Shown here: positions 36,167 through 49,881 of the stretch, one piece after another
Position numbering within the stretch: position 1 is the first letter of the stretch
Layout: every line of letters begins with the position of its first letter
From: Pelecanus crispus
Taxonomy: Eukaryota > Chordata > Aves > Pelecaniformes > Pelecanidae
NCBI RefSeq assembly: GCF_030463565.1
Contig: NC_134675.1
Coordinates: 9,445,862 to 9,509,861 of the forward strand
Reading direction: 5' to 3'
DNA length: 64,000 bases
The notes under the pieces: generated by a model
Databases searched by the model: none
Seen by the model: only the letters and a program-made list of their open reading frames with translations
What the model was told of the DNA's origin: nothing
Translations under genes and position numbers: made by a program

Positions 36167-37374
36167 CATAGAATCAGAGAATGGTCTGGGTAGGAGGGGA
36201 CTTTTTAAAGATCATCTAGCCCAGCCCCTCTGCACTGGGCAGGGACATCTTTCACTCGATCAGGTTGCTCAAAGCCCCGTCCAACCTGACCTTGAACGCT
36301 TCCAGTGATGGGGCATCCACAACTTCTCCGGGCAACCTGTTTTCCAGTGTCTCACCACCCTCGGCGTAAAAAAAAACCCAAACAATTCTTCCTTATTTCC
36401 AACCTACGCCTACCCTCTTTCAGTTTAAAACTGTTGCCCCTTGTCCTGTCGCTACAGGCCCTGGTAAAGAAAGCCCCTCTCCATCTTTCTTATAAGCCCC
36501 CTTTAAGTATTGAAAGGCCGCAATAAGGTCTCCCCGCAGCCTTTCTCTTCTCCTCAGCCTTTCGTCGTAGGAGAGGGGGTTTTCGTGGCCCTCCTCTTTC
36601 TTGTCCTGGGGACCCCAGAGCCGGACGCAGTACTCCAGGTGGGGGGGGGGGGGGGGTCTCACGAGAGCGGAGCCGAGGGGCAGAATCACCTCCCTCGACC
36701 TGCCGGCCACGCTTCTTTTTACGCGGCCCGGAATTCGATCGGCTTTCTGGGCTGCGAGCGCACGCTGCCAGCTCGCGTCCACCGGTACCCCCCAAGTCCT
36801 TCTCCGCAGGACCGCTCTCAAGCCGTTCATCCCCCAGTCTGTACTGGTATTGGGGACTGCCCCGACCCAGGTGCAGGACCTCGCACTCGGCCTTGTGGAA
36901 CTTCACGAGGATCGCACGGGCCCGCTTCTCCAGCCCGCCAAGGTCCCTCTGGATGGCATCCCTTCCCTCTAGAGCATCAGCTGCACCACTCAGCTTGGCG
37001 TCATCCGCAACCTTGCTGAGGGTGCACTCAGTCCCACTAGCTCTGTCATTAATGAAGATATTAAACAGTACCGGTCCCAGTACGGACCCTTGAGGGACGC
37101 CACTCGCTACTGGTTTCCACGTGGACACTGAGCCGTTGACTGTGACTCTTTGGACGCAGCCACCCGGCCAATTCCTTATCCGCCTAATAGTCCATCCATC
37201 AAATCCATCTCTCCCCAATTTAGAGGCAAGAATGTTGCGGGGGACCGTGTCAAAGGCCTTACAGAAGTCCAGGTAGAGGGCATCAGTTGCTCTTCCCTCG
37301 TCCACTGATGCAGTCACTCCATCGCAGAAGGCCACTAGAGTAGTCGGGCACGGTTTGCCCTTGGTGAAGTGTAT
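36167..37374 (-). mobile_element. CR1 LINE fragment B, unit 7
   Basis: 16-G run at 36641-36656, plus a private extra C in the CCCCCC run near 36787-36792, which adds a second frame break. Confidence 0.93.
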
Positions 37375-37586
37375 TGGGTCTGGCTGAGATGGAGTTAATC
37401 TTCCTCGTAGCAGCCCTCATAGTGCTGTGCTTTGTATTGCTAGCTGGAAAGGCACCAGTGTTTTGGCTACTGCTGAGCAGTCCCACCCCCAAAGTCCAGT
37501 AAGCTGGGGGTGGGGCAAGAGGTTGGGAGGGGACAGAGCCAGGACAGCTGACCCAAGCTGACAAAAGAGATATTCCACCGTGCTAT
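37375..37586 (+). mobile_element. ERVL-like LTR fragment, unit 7
   Basis: Same fragment at the same CR1 B junction. Confidence 0.7.
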
Positions 37587-38125
37587 GGAAGCACCACAGC
37601 TGCCCTTCAGACCGATTGTTTTCTCCTACCATATCCCTCCTCACCAGAAAAGGGATCTCAACGGGGCCTTATCGCACAGCCATTGATCAAAGTGCTCCAA
37701 CAGGAGCTGGATGCTTCCAACACGTTGCACCGTGCCCGAAACCACCCCTGTATGGCATGCCTGTAGCGTCACACGTACGGTATTTTCTAAAGCTTTAGCA
37801 GCAGCCTGCGCTGGCTTTATGCACGCTTGCGTACCACTTCCAAAAAGCTAAGAGTTTGCTTCCTGCAAGACGCAGGAGACTGCTAAGCGGTTCCAGCGTC
37901 ACGCTTCAAATGACTGGGCAAAGCCACTATCTAGCTATAGAACACTGTTAACAGACCGAAACGTTCCACACACTTACACCCCGGGGAGACACCGTTTTAA
38001 CTTGCAGAACTATTTCCCTCAGTAAGACACGCACGAGACAGAGGTGATATCCCCATGCTAAATCTTTATTGTGCAACTGCTGCTCAAAGCTTTTATTACC
38101 TTCCACAGACACACGTCACAAAAAA

Positions 38126-40156
38126 TTAGACCTCAACAGTGGCTAGACTGACGGGCAACAGACGAAATCCATTCAGTGGCGATTTGTACGCGTGCAGCGA
38201 CTCTTGTGGTGCAAAAATCTTAGCCAGGCGGCCAGCCCAACCGACGGCCACCCAGAACACGTAGATGTACGCGACGGACAGACCAGACCGCCCACCCTCG
38301 GGCCCTTCATCCACGACCGTCCGGAATCCATTGGTCAGGCCCGGGTGAGCAGCACGCTTCTTGCCAACAATCATTAAATGCCCAAGAAGCTGGAGAAGGA
38401 AGTACAAACCCATAAATAAATAAAATAAAGCGCCACGCACAAAGAGGGGAGAGGGCAGGAAGGGAAGGAACGAGAGCAGAGAACCACCCAGAGAAACCAG
38501 TTAGCCGATTCCCAGCAATTCAGCCGTCGCGCTTCAAATTACTGTCTGTCCGCCTGCAACTGACATTTTCCAAGCAAGGCTACAAAGACCGATTACGCAC
38601 ACTACAGGGAGGAAAGAGAGCGCTATGCGATTTTTTTCGAGCTAGACAGTAACGGACTACAAAACAGCCCACAGAAGCTAAGCTGGTCTCCGGGTTAAAG
38701 CCCCCATTATATCTTCAGGCAACATAAGCAGTTCTGGTGGAAAATAAACTTTAGGCTGCCTTTTGCGTGGGTTTACAAAGCCTTTGAACTTGACTTTTAT
38801 AGCTAGAAGTGAAGCGTCCAGCACCTCTCAACCAGCTTTGCCCTTCCTCACCCCTGGCCTGCCAAAAACCCCAAGCCCTCTTCTCCGTATTAGAAGAAGT
38901 ACCACCACTACTCTTACTCTAAACCATGACGCTAGGCACCAGGCTGCGCTCCAAAACAACACTGCATTTTGCGCCAGAAGCACATACCCAGGGATGAGCA
39001 TTGCTTTATATCGCTACTTTTAGTCAAAAAGCTCAATTCCATTACAAGCTAGAGGCAAAAGATTATAGCGCCAGAAACCCCAAAATAGCCTACTGGGCCC
39101 TATCAAGAGGAAAAGGGGGGGATGGGAAAGAGTCTAGTAAATCAGGAACTAATTGCAGGTACAGTTTAGCGTACAGAAAGCTTCCACGGTACTTACAGGT
39201 TCACCGGAATCTTCTGCTTCAGATAACCTGATAATCGGCTCCTTAGGCATGACTAGGGAAAGCGTCGGCGCTTGGGGTGAAAGATCATGGAGCGCAAGGC
39301 GCTGGAGGAAGAGTAAACAGTTAAAACGTAATCGGCTTCAGAGAAAGGCAATAGCTTAAGCAAATCAATATGCCCCGCTGAACTCGTACAGAAGCAGATT
39401 ACCAGATACCCCAAACACAAGCCGACGCAGAACTAACTCATTACGGTCACTACTCAGACGTTCACTGTTTACATACACCTGGAGTCCCCGAGGAGACTGA
39501 CTGCGTGTGCTTAATCTAAGGTTTCAAGACTATCATCCTACACGAGGTAGGACCACTCCCATCCCTCGGCAGCAAACTTTGCACGACTTCCAGTGCCAAA
39601 GGGATATCACGCGGCAAACGTCTGCGGCTGCCACCAAGTGCGTTACCGTCAGAGGCCCTCCTCTGCGCGCGCGCGCGCACACACGACACGGTGGGGCTGG
39701 GAACCGAGGCGAGCCGGACAGCACCGGCAACCCAGCACGCGCCGCGGCAGCCGGAGGGGGGGGGGCACCGAAGAAGCGCGATGTTTTAGGGATGGTGCAG
39801 TACAGAGCGCCACAACCCAGAGAGGCCCCGTCCGCCCCCCGTCCCTCCCTCCACCCACCCGCAGCGACGCCGCCACCCGCCCTGCCGCGCTCCCGGGCAG
39901 CGCGCAACGGGTCCTCGGCTCAGGGTGCCTGCGCGCGCGGGGGGAGGGGGGGAACGGAAAAGAACGGAAGGGGAACGGAAGGGGAACGGAAGGGGAACGG
40001 AAGGGGAACCGCGCACAGAGCAAAGCCACGGCTACCTCCCCCTCCCCCTCGTAGATGACATTGGCGGGGAAGCGCCTTGCCGATGATCTTTCCGAAGACG
40101 GCGGCGGCGGCGCCACCGGGCCGGGCGGCCCGCGCCCCAATAATCTCGTCAGCCAC
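38126..40156 (-). pseudogene. HINTW: HINTW-like copy 7
   Basis: Exons: 40036-40156, 39197-39301, 38126-38389. T at 38207 in exon 3 as in copies 3, 5 and 6, but the intron 1 site is G as in the outer copies. Intron 1 has CACACACG (extra CA) after the GC run, like copies 1 and 8. Confidence 0.87.
39953..40006. repeat. Intron 1 minisatellite, unit 7 (4 pure copies, no GAAGAGGG block)
   Basis: AACGGAAAAG followed directly by four AACGGAAGGGG. Confidence 0.93.
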
Positions 40157-40477
40157 GACAACGCCCGTTGGCGCCCCCGCGCTTCCTCCACTCGGCCAGG
40201 CCCTCCGCGGCGCCCATTGGGCCGCCAGATCGCCGCCGGCCGATCCCGCGTCTCGATTGGCTGTCTCGTCTGTCGTTTTCGCTTGTCCCCGCCCCCTTGG
40301 CGGGTCCGCCCTCGTCGACCTGGTGCTTACCGGGGCTCAGGGAGTTTGCGTGCCCTCGGGGCGCGGAGGGATCCGACCTGGGGGTGGAGGGAGAAGACGT
40401 TGGGCGAGTCCGCGGAGGGATCTGTGCCGTGTAGTGCTGCGACCCTGTGGGCGGGCAACGAGGCCTCGGAAGACGCT
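40157..40477 (-). promoter_or_regulatory. Promoter region of HINTW copy 7
   Basis: CCAAT boxes at 40216-40220 and 40256-40260, GC box at 40287-40295. Confidence 0.68.
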
Positions 40478-40942
40478 GTTGTAGCTAGAAGTACTATCTA
40501 TTGTTATTTATTACCGCATCAAGTCCACCCCAAACGTGCTTGTGGCTTTTTGGTGCTGCTCCCTCCAGTCAAATGACTGCTTTTGCCAGGCCAGGCCAGG
40601 CCAGGCCAGGCCTTAACTTTTCAGAACATTTCGCAGAACCGACAGAAGTTGCTCTAAATTGTTCCCCGAAAGCCCCACTTCAGCTGCAGGCGTTTCTAAG
40701 CTGCCCGCCTCCTGGGAGAAAATAAAATACAAAGCGTGTGTTCAGCACTGGTGGCTCGAGGGCTGGAGGGCAGATCAAGATAGGCTTTGCGCTAAGCTGG
40801 GTAGGAGGCTTTTAGAAAAACAGGCAGTGCCCCCAAAGCTGCCCAAGGGTGGGCCGTGGTGCCCTGCACCCCCGGGGACAGTGAGCAATTTGATTGGTCT
40901 ACACAACTGTATTGTAACATATATAAACCCCGCTTGCCTCTA

Positions 40943-42050
40943 TATCGGGCTAAGGATATCCTTAGCCTTCTTTGCGGCAAGGGCACGTTGTCGGCTCACG
41001 TTCAACTTGGTGCCCGCCAGGAGCCCCCCCGCGTCCTTTTCTGCAAAGCTGCTTTCCAGCCGGTCGGCCTCCAGCATATACTGGTGCACGGGGTTGTTCC
41101 TCCCCAGGTGCAGGACTTTGCACTTCCCCTTGTCGAACCGCACGAGGCTCCTGCCTGCCCATTTCTCCAGCCTGTCGAGGTCCCTCTGGATGGCAGCGCA
41201 ACCCTCTGGTGTATCAGCCACTCCTCCCGGTTTTGTATCATCAGCAAACTCGCTGAGGGTACAGTCTGTCTACCCGTCATCCAGGTCATTCATGAGGATG
41301 TTGAACAGGATCGGACCCAGCATTGACCCCCGGGGTACACCGCTAGTTACCGGCCTCCAGCTAGACTTCGTGCCACTGATCACCACCCTCTGGGCCCAGC
41401 TGTTCAGCCAGTTGCCAACCCACCCCGCTGTCTGCTCATCCAGCCCATACTTCATCAGCGTCTCTATGAGGATCTTACGGGAGACGGTGTCAAAAGCCTT
41501 CCGGAAGGCTAGGTAGACAATAGCCGCTGCTCTCCCCTCGTCTACCAAGCCGGTCATTTCATCATAGAAGGTTATCGGGTCGGTCAAGCGCGACTCCCCC
41601 TTGGTGAAGCCACGATGACTGCTCCTGACGACCGTCCTGTCCTTCGCGTGCCTGGATTCCAGGATTAGCTGCTCCATCCCCTTCGCAGGGATCGAGGTGA
41701 GGCTGGCCAGCCTGTAGTTCCCTGGGTCCTCTTTCTTGCCCTTCTTGAAGGGAGGGGTGACGCTTGCATTCCTCCAGTCCTCAGGCGCCTCTCCCAATCG
41801 CCATGATCGATCAAAGATTATCAAGAGCGGCTTCACAATGACATCTGCCCGCTCCCCCAGCGCTCACGCGTGCACCCCGGCAGGGCCCGTGGACTTATGT
41901 GCATCCGGTTTGCTTAAGTATTCCCCGACCAGATCCTCTTCCACCAAGGGTACGCCTTCCTCGCTCCAGACTTTCCCCCTGGTCTCTGGGGCCTGGGATG
42001 CCTGAAGGCTGGTCTTGCTAGTAAAGACTGAGGCAAAGGCGGCACTCAGT
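40943..42050 (-). mobile_element. CR1 LINE fragment A, unit 8
   Basis: Same 1108-bp fragment with a private T-to-C change at 41828; in-frame TAG at 41270-41272. Confidence 0.92.
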
Positions 42051-43258
42051 CATAGAATCAGAGAATGGTCTGGGTAGGAGGGGACTTTTTAAAGATCATC
42101 TAGCCCAGCCCCTCTGCACTGGGCAGGGACATCTTTCACTCGATCAGGTTGCTCAAAGCCCCGTCCAACCTGACCTTGAACGCTTCCAGTGATGGGGCAT
42201 CCACAACTTCTCCGGGCAACCTGTTTTCCAGTGTCTCACCACCCTCGGCGTAAAAAAAAACCCAAACAATTCTTCCTTATTTCCAACCTACGCCTACCCT
42301 CTTTCAGTTTAAAACTGTTGCCCCTTGTCCTGTCGCTACAGGCCCTGGTAAAGAAAGCCCCTCTCCATCTTTCTTATAAGCCCCCTTTAAGTATTGAAAG
42401 GCCGCAATAAGGTCTCCCCGCAGCCTTTCTCTTCTCCTCAGCCTTTCGTCGTAGGAGAGGGGGTTTTCGTGGCCCTCCTCTTTCTTGTCCTGGGGACCCC
42501 AGAGCCGGACGCAGTACTCCAGGTGGGGGGGGGGGGGGGGGTCTCACGAGAGCGGAGCCGAGGGGCAGAATCACCTCCCTCGACCTGCCGGCCACGCTTC
42601 TTTTTACGCGGCCCGGAATTCGATCGGCTTTCTGGGCTGCGAGCGCACGCTGCCAGCTCGCGTCCACCGGTACCCCCAAGTCCTTCTCCGCAGGACCGCT
42701 CTCAAGCCGTTCATCCCCCAGTCTGTACTGGTATTGGGGACTGCCCCGACCCAGGTGCAGGACCTCGCACTCGGCCTTGTGGAACTTCACGAGGATCGCA
42801 CGGGCCCGCTTCTCCAGCCCGCCAAGGTCCCTCTGGATGGCATCCCTTCCCTCTAGAGCATCAGCTGCACCACTCAGCTTGGCGTCATCCGCAACCTTGC
42901 TGAGGGTGCACTCAGTCCCACTAGCTCTGTCATTAATGAAGATATTAAACAGTACCGGTCCCAGTACGGACCCTTGAGGGACGCCACTCGCTACTGGTTT
43001 CCACGTGGACACTGAGCCGTTGACTGTGACTCTTTGGACGCAGCCACCCGGCCAATTCCTTATCCGCCTAATAGTCCATCCATCAAATCCATCTCTCCCC
43101 AATTTAGAGGCAAGAATGTTGCGGGGGACCGTGTCAAAGGCCTTACAGAAGTCCAGGTAGAGGGCATCAGTTGCTCTTCCCTCGTCCACTGATGCAGTCA
43201 CTCCATCGCAGAAGGCCACTAGAGTAGTCGGGCACGGTTTGCCCTTGGTGAAGTGTAT
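42051..43258 (-). mobile_element. CR1 LINE fragment B, unit 8
   Basis: 17-G run at 42525-42541, frame broken after it. Confidence 0.93.
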
Positions 43259-43470
43259 TGGGTCTGGCTGAGATGGAGTTAATCTTCCTCGTAGCAGCCC
43301 TCATAGTGCTGTGCTTTGTATTGCTAGCTGGAAAGGCACCAGTGTTTTGGCTACTGCTGAGCAGTCCCACCCCCAAAGTCCAGTAAGCTGGGGGTGGGGC
43401 AAGAGGTTGGGAGGGGACAGAGCCAGGACAGCTGACCCAAGCTGACAAAAGAGATATTCCACCGTGCTAT
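43259..43470 (+). mobile_element. ERVL-like LTR fragment, unit 8
   Basis: Same fragment at the same CR1 B junction. Confidence 0.7.
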
Positions 43471-44009
43471 GGAAGCACCACAGCTGCCCTTCAGACCGAT
43501 TGTTTTCTCCTACCATATCCCTCCTCACCAGAAAAGGGATCTCAACGGGGCCTTATCGCACAGCCATTGATCAAAGTGCTCCAACAGGAGCTGGATGCTT
43601 CCAACACGTTGCACCGTGCCCGAAACCACCCCTGTATGGCATGCCTGTAGCGTCACACGTACGGTATTTTCTAAAGCTTTAGCAGCAGCCTGCGCTGGCT
43701 TTATGCACGCTTGCGTACCACTTCCAAAAAGCTAAGAGTTTGCTTCCTGCAAGACGCAGGAGACTGCTAAGCGGTTCCAGCGTCACGCTTCAAATGACTG
43801 GGCAAAGCCACTATCTAGCTATAGAACACTGTTAACAGACCGAAACGTTCCACACACTTACACCCCGGGGAGACACCGTTTTAACTTGCAGAACTATTTC
43901 CCTCAGTAAGACACGCACGAGACAGAGGTGATATCCCCATGCTAAATCTTTATTGTGCAACTGCTGCTCAAAGCTTTTATTACCTTCCACAGACACACGT
44001 CACAAAAAA

Positions 44010-46028
44010 TTAGACCTCAACAGTGGCTAGACTGACGGGCAACAGACGAAATCCATTCAGTGGCGATTTGTACGCGTGCAGCGACTCTTGCGGTGCAAAA
44101 ATCTTAGCCAGGCGGCCAGCCCAACCGACGGCCACCCAGAACACGTAGATGTACGCGACGGACAGACCAGACCGCCCACCCTCGGGCCCTTCATCCACGA
44201 CCGTCCGGAATCCATTGGTCAGGCCCGGGTGAGCAGCACGCTTCTTGCCAACAATCATTAAATGCCCAAGAAGCTGGAGAAGGAAGTACAAACCCATAAA
44301 TAAATAAAATAAAGCGCCACGCACAAAGAGGGGAGAGGGCAGGAAGGGAAGGAACGAGAGCAGAGAACCACCCAGAGAAACCAGTTAGCCGATTCCCAGC
44401 AATTCAGCCGTCGCGCTTCAAATTACTGTCTGTCCGCCTGCAACTGACATTTTCCAAGCAAGGCTACAAAGACCGATTACGCACACTACAGGGAGGAAAG
44501 AGAGCGCTATGCGATTTTTTTCGAGCTAGACAGTAACGGACTACAAAACAGCCCACAGAAGCTAAGCTGGTCTCCGGGTTAAAGCCCCCATTATATCTTC
44601 AGGCAACATAAGCAGTTCTGGTGGAAAATAAACTTTAGGCTGCCTTTTGCGTGGGTTTACAAAGCCTTTGAACTTGACTTTTATAGCTAGAAGTGAAGCG
44701 TCCAGCACCTCTCAACCAGCTTTGCCCTTCCTCACCCCTGGCCTGCCAAAAACCCCAAGCCCTCTTCTCCGTATTAGAAGAAGTATCACCACTACTCTTA
44801 CTCTAAACCATGACGCTAGGCACCAGGCTGCGCTCCAAAACAACACTGCATTTTGCGCCAGAAGCACATACCCAGGGATGAGCATTGCTTTATATCGCTA
44901 CTTTTAGTCAAAAAGCTCAATTCCATTACAAGCTAGAGGCAAAAGATTATAGCGCCAGAAACCCCAAAATAGCCTACTGGGCCCTATCAAGAGGAAAAGG
45001 GGGGGATGGGAAAGAGTCTAGTAAATCAGGAACTAATTGCAGGTACAGTTTAGCGTACAGAAAGCTTCCACGGTACTTACAGGTTCACCGGAATCTTCTG
45101 CTTCAGATAACCTGATAATCGGCTCCTTAGGCATGACTAGGGAAAGCGTCGGCGCTTGGGGTGAAAGATCATGGAGCGCAAGGCGCTGGAGGAAGAGTAA
45201 ACAGTTAAAACGTAATCGGCTTCAGAGAAAGGCAATAGCTTAAGCAAATCAATATGCCCCGCTGAACTCGTACAGAAGCAGATTACCAGATACCCCAAAC
45301 ACAAGCCGACGCAGAACTAACTCATTACGGTCACTACTCAGACGTTCACTGTTTACATACACCTGGAGTCCCCGAGGAGACTGACTGCGTGTGCTTAATC
45401 TAAGGTTTCAAGACTATCATCCTACACGAGGTAGGACCACTCCCATCCCTCGGCAGCAAACTTTGCACGACTTCCAGTGCCAAAGGGATATCACGCGGCA
45501 AACGTCTGCGGCTGCCACCAAGTGCGTTACCGTCAGAGGCCCTCCTCTGCGCGCGCGCGCGCACACACGACACGGTGGGGCTGGGAACCGAGGCGAGCCG
45601 GACAGCACCGGCAACCCAGCACGCGCCGCGGCAGCCGGAGGGGGGGGGGCACCGAAGAAGCGCGATGTTTTAGGGATGGTGCAGTACAGAGCGCCACAAC
45701 CCAGAGAGGCCCCGTCCGCCCCCCGTCCCTCCCTCCACCCACCCGCAGCGACGCCGCCACCCGCCCTGCCGCGCTCCCGGGCAGCGCGCAACGGGTCCTC
45801 GGCTCAGGGTGCCTGCGCGCGCGGGGGGAGGGGGGGAACGGAAGGGGAACGGAAGGAAGAGGGAAGGAAGGGGAACGGAAGGGGAACCGCGCACAGAGCA
45901 AAGCCACGGCTACCTCCCCCTCCCCCTCGTAGATGACATTGGCGGGGAAGCGCCTTGCCGATGATCTTTCCGAAGACGGCGGCGCCACCGGGCCGGGCGG
46001 CCCGCGCCCCAATAATCTCGTCAGCCAC
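44010..46028 (-). pseudogene. HINTW: HINTW-like copy 8
   Basis: Exons: 45914-46028, 45081-45185, 44010-44273. It has the shortest exon 1: two GCC triplets fewer than copies 3-7, a loss that keeps the frame. Intron 2 has a private C-to-T change at 44786. The three common lesions are present. Confidence 0.87.
45837..45884. repeat. Intron 1 minisatellite, unit 8 (pure copy - variant block - pure copy)
   Basis: Starts with a pure copy in place of AACGGAAAAG, then the variant block, then one pure copy. Confidence 0.93.
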
Positions 46029-46349
46029 GACAACGCCCGTTGGCGCCCCCGCGCTTCCTCCACTCGGCCAGGCCCTCCGCGGCGCCCATTGGGCCGCCAG
46101 ATCGCCGCCGGCCGATCCCGCGTCTCGATTGGCTGTCTCGTCTGTCGTTTTCGCTTGTCCCCGCCCCCTTGGCGGGTCCGCCCTCGTCGACCTGGTGCTT
46201 ACCGGGGCTCAGGGAGTTTGCGTGCCCTCGGGGCGCGGAGGGATCCGACCTGGGGGTGGAGGGAGAAGACGTTGGGCGAGTCCGCGGAGGGATCTGTGCC
46301 GTGTAGTGCTGCGACCCTGTGGGCGGGCAACGAGGCCTCGGAAGACGCT
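46029..46349 (-). promoter_or_regulatory. Promoter region of HINTW copy 8
   Basis: CCAAT boxes at 46088-46092 and 46128-46132, GC box at 46159-46167. Confidence 0.68.
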
Positions 46350-46814
46350 GTTGTAGCTAGAAGTACTATCTATTGTTATTTATTACCGCATCAAGTCCAC
46401 CCCAAACGTGCTTGTGGCTTTTTGGTGCTGCTCCCTCCAGTCAAATGACTGCTTTTGCCAGGCCAGGCCAGGCCAGGCCAGGCCTTAACTTTTCAGAACA
46501 TTTCGCAGAACCGACAGAAGTTGCTCTAAATTGTTCCCCGAAAGCCCCACTTCAGCTGCAGGCGTTTCTAAGCTGCCCGCCTCCTGGGAGAAAATAAAAT
46601 ACAAAGCGTGTGTTCAGCACTGGTGGCTCGAGGGCTGGAGGGCAGATCAAGATAGGCTTTGCGCTAAGCTGGGTAGGAGGCTTTTAGAAAAACAGGCAGT
46701 GCCCCCAAAGCTGCCCAAGGGTGGGCCGTGGTGCCCTGCACCCCCGGGGACAGTGAGCAATTTGATTGGTCTACACAACTGTATTGTAACATATATAAAC
46801 CCCGCTTGCCTCTA

Positions 46815-47922
46815 TATCGGGCTAAGGATATCCTTAGCCTTCTTTGCGGCAAGGGCACGTTGTCGGCTCACGTTCAACTTGGTGCCCGCCAGGAGCCCCC
46901 CCGCGTCCTTTTCTGCAAAGCTGCTTTCCAGCCGGTCGGCCTCCAGCATATACTGGTGCACGGGGTTGTTCCTCCCCAGGTGCAGGACTTTGCACTTCCC
47001 CTTGTCGAACCGCACGAGGCTCCTGCCTGCCCATTTCTCCAGCCTGTCGAGGTCCCTCTGGATGGCAGCGCAACCCTCTGGTGTATCAGCCACTCCTCCC
47101 GGTTTTGTATCATCAGCAAACTCGCTGAGGGTACAGTCTGTCTACCCGTCATCCAGGTCATTCATGAGGATGTTGAACAGGATCGGACCCAGCATTGACC
47201 CCCGGGGTACACCGCTAGTTACCGGCCTCCAGCTAGACTTCGTGCCACTGATCACCACCCTCTGGGCCCAGCTGTTCAGCCAGTTGCCAACCCACCCCGC
47301 TGTCTGCTCATCCAGCCCATACTTCATCAGCGTCTCTATGAGGATCTTACGGGAGACGGTGTCAAAAGCCTTCCGGAAGGCTAGGTAGACAATAGCCGCT
47401 GCTCTCCCCTCGTCTACCAAGCCGGTCATTTCATCATAGAAGGTTATCGGGTCGGTCAAGCGCGACTCCCCCTTGGTGAAGCCACGATGACTGCTCCTGA
47501 CGACCGTCCTGTCCTTCGCGTGCCTGGATTCCAGGATTAGCTGCTCCATCCCCTTCGCAGGGATCGAGGTGAGGCTGGCCAGCCTGTAGTTCCCTGGGTC
47601 CTCTTTCTTGCCCTTCTTGAAGGGAGGGGTGACGCTTGCATTCCTCCAGTCCTCAGGCGCCTCTCCCAATCGCCATGATCGATCAAAGATTATCAAGAGT
47701 GGCTTCACAATGACATCTGCCCGCTCCCCCAGCGCTCACGCGTGCACCCCGGCAGGGCCCGTGGACTTATGTGCATCCGGTTTGCTTAAGTATTCCCCGA
47801 CCAGATCCTCTTCCACCAAGGGTACGCCTTCCTCGCTCCAGACTTTCCCCCTGGTCTCTGGGGCCTGGGATGCCTGAAGGCTGGTCTTGCTAGTAAAGAC
47901 TGAGGCAAAGGCGGCACTCAGT
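46815..47922 (-). mobile_element. CR1 LINE fragment A, unit 9
   Basis: Same 1108-bp fragment; in-frame TAG at 47142-47144. Confidence 0.92.
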
Positions 47923-49130
47923 CATAGAATCAGAGAATGGTCTGGGTAGGAGGGGACTTTTTAAAGATCATCTAGCCCAGCCCCTCTGCACTGGGCAGGG
48001 ACATCTTTCACTCGATCAGGTTGCTCAAAGCCCCGTCCAACCTGACCTTGAACGCTTCCAGTGATGGGGCATCCACAACTTCTCCGGGCAACCTGTTTTC
48101 CAGTGTCTCACCACCCTCGGCGTAAAAAAAAACCCAAACAATTCTTCCTTATTTCCAACCTACGCCTACCCTCTTTCAGTTTAAAACTGTTGCCCCTTGT
48201 CCTGTCGCTACAGGCCCTGGTAAAGAAAGCCCCTCTCCATCTTTCTTATAAGCCCCCTTTAAGTATTGAAAGGCCGCAATAAGGTCTCCCCGCAGCCTTT
48301 CTCTTCTCCTCAGCCTTTCGTCGTAGGAGAGGGGGTTTTCGTGGCCCTCCTCTTTCTTGTCCTGGGGACCCCAGAGCCGGACGCAGTACTCCAGGTGGGG
48401 GGGGGGGGGGGGGTCTCACGAGAGCGGAGCCGAGGGGCAGAATCACCTCCCTCGACCTGCCGGCCACGCTTCTTTTTACGCGGCCCGGAATTCGATCGGC
48501 TTTCTGGGCTGCGAGCGCACGCTGCCAGCTCGCGTCCACCGGTACCCCCAAGTCCTTCTCCGCAGGACCGCTCTCAAGCCGTTCATCCCCCAGTCTGTAC
48601 TGGTATTGGGGACTGCCCCGACCCAGGTGCAGGACCTCGCACTCGGCCTTGTGGAACTTCACGAGGATCGCACGGGCCCGCTTCTCCAGCCCGCCAAGGT
48701 CCCTCTGGATGGCATCCCTTCCCTCTAGAGCATCAGCTGCACCACTCAGCTTGGCGTCATCCGCAACCTTGCTGAGGGTGCACTCAGTCCCACTAGCTCT
48801 GTCATTAATGAAGATATTAAACAGTACCGGTCCCAGTACGGACCCTTGAGGGACGCCACTCGCTACTGGTTTCCACGTGGACACTGAGCCGTTGACTGTG
48901 ACTCTTTGGACGCAGCCACCCGGCCAATTCCTTATCCGCCTAATAGTCCATCCATCAAATCCATCTCTCCCCAATTTAGAGGCAAGAATGTTGCGGGGGA
49001 CCGTGTCAAAGGCCTTACAGAAGTCCAGGTAGAGGGCATCAGTTGCTCTTCCCTCGTCCACTGATGCAGTCACTCCATCGCAGAAGGCCACTAGAGTAGT
49101 CGGGCACGGTTTGCCCTTGGTGAAGTGTAT
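47923..49130 (-). mobile_element. CR1 LINE fragment B, unit 9
   Basis: 17-G run at 48397-48413, frame broken after it. Confidence 0.93.
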
Positions 49131-49342
49131 TGGGTCTGGCTGAGATGGAGTTAATCTTCCTCGTAGCAGCCCTCATAGTGCTGTGCTTTGTATTGCTAGC
49201 TGGAAAGGCACCAGTGTTTTGGCTACTGCTGAGCAGTCCCACCCCCAAAGTCCAGTAAGCTGGGGGTGGGGCAAGAGGTTGGGAGGGGACAGAGCCAGGA
49301 CAGCTGACCCAAGCTGACAAAAGAGATATTCCACCGTGCTAT
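49131..49342 (+). mobile_element. ERVL-like LTR fragment, unit 9
   Basis: Same fragment at the same CR1 B junction. Confidence 0.7.
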
Positions 49343-49881
49343 GGAAGCACCACAGCTGCCCTTCAGACCGATTGTTTTCTCCTACCATATCCCTCCTCAC
49401 CAGAAAAGGGATCTCAACGGGGCCTTATCGCACAGCCATTGATCAAAGTGCTCCAACAGGAGCTGGATGCTTCCAACACGTTGCACCGTGCCCGAAACCA
49501 CCCCTGTATGGCATGCCTGTAGCGTCACACGTACGGTATTTTCTAAAGCTTTAGCAGCAGCCTGCGCTGGCTTTATGCACGCTTGCGTACCACTTCCAAA
49601 AAGCTAAGAGTTTGCTTCCTGCAAGACGCAGGAGACTGCTAAGCGGTTCCAGCGTCACGCTTCAAATGACTGGGCAAAGCCACTATCTAGCTATAGAACA
49701 CTGTTAACAGACCGAAACGTTCCACACACTTACACCCCGGGGAGACACCGTTTTAACTTGCAGAACTATTTCCCTCAGTAAGACACGCACGAGACAGAGG
49801 TGATATCCCCATGCTAAATCTTTATTGTGCAACTGCTGCTCAAAGCTTTTATTACCTTCCACAGACACACGTCACAAAAAA

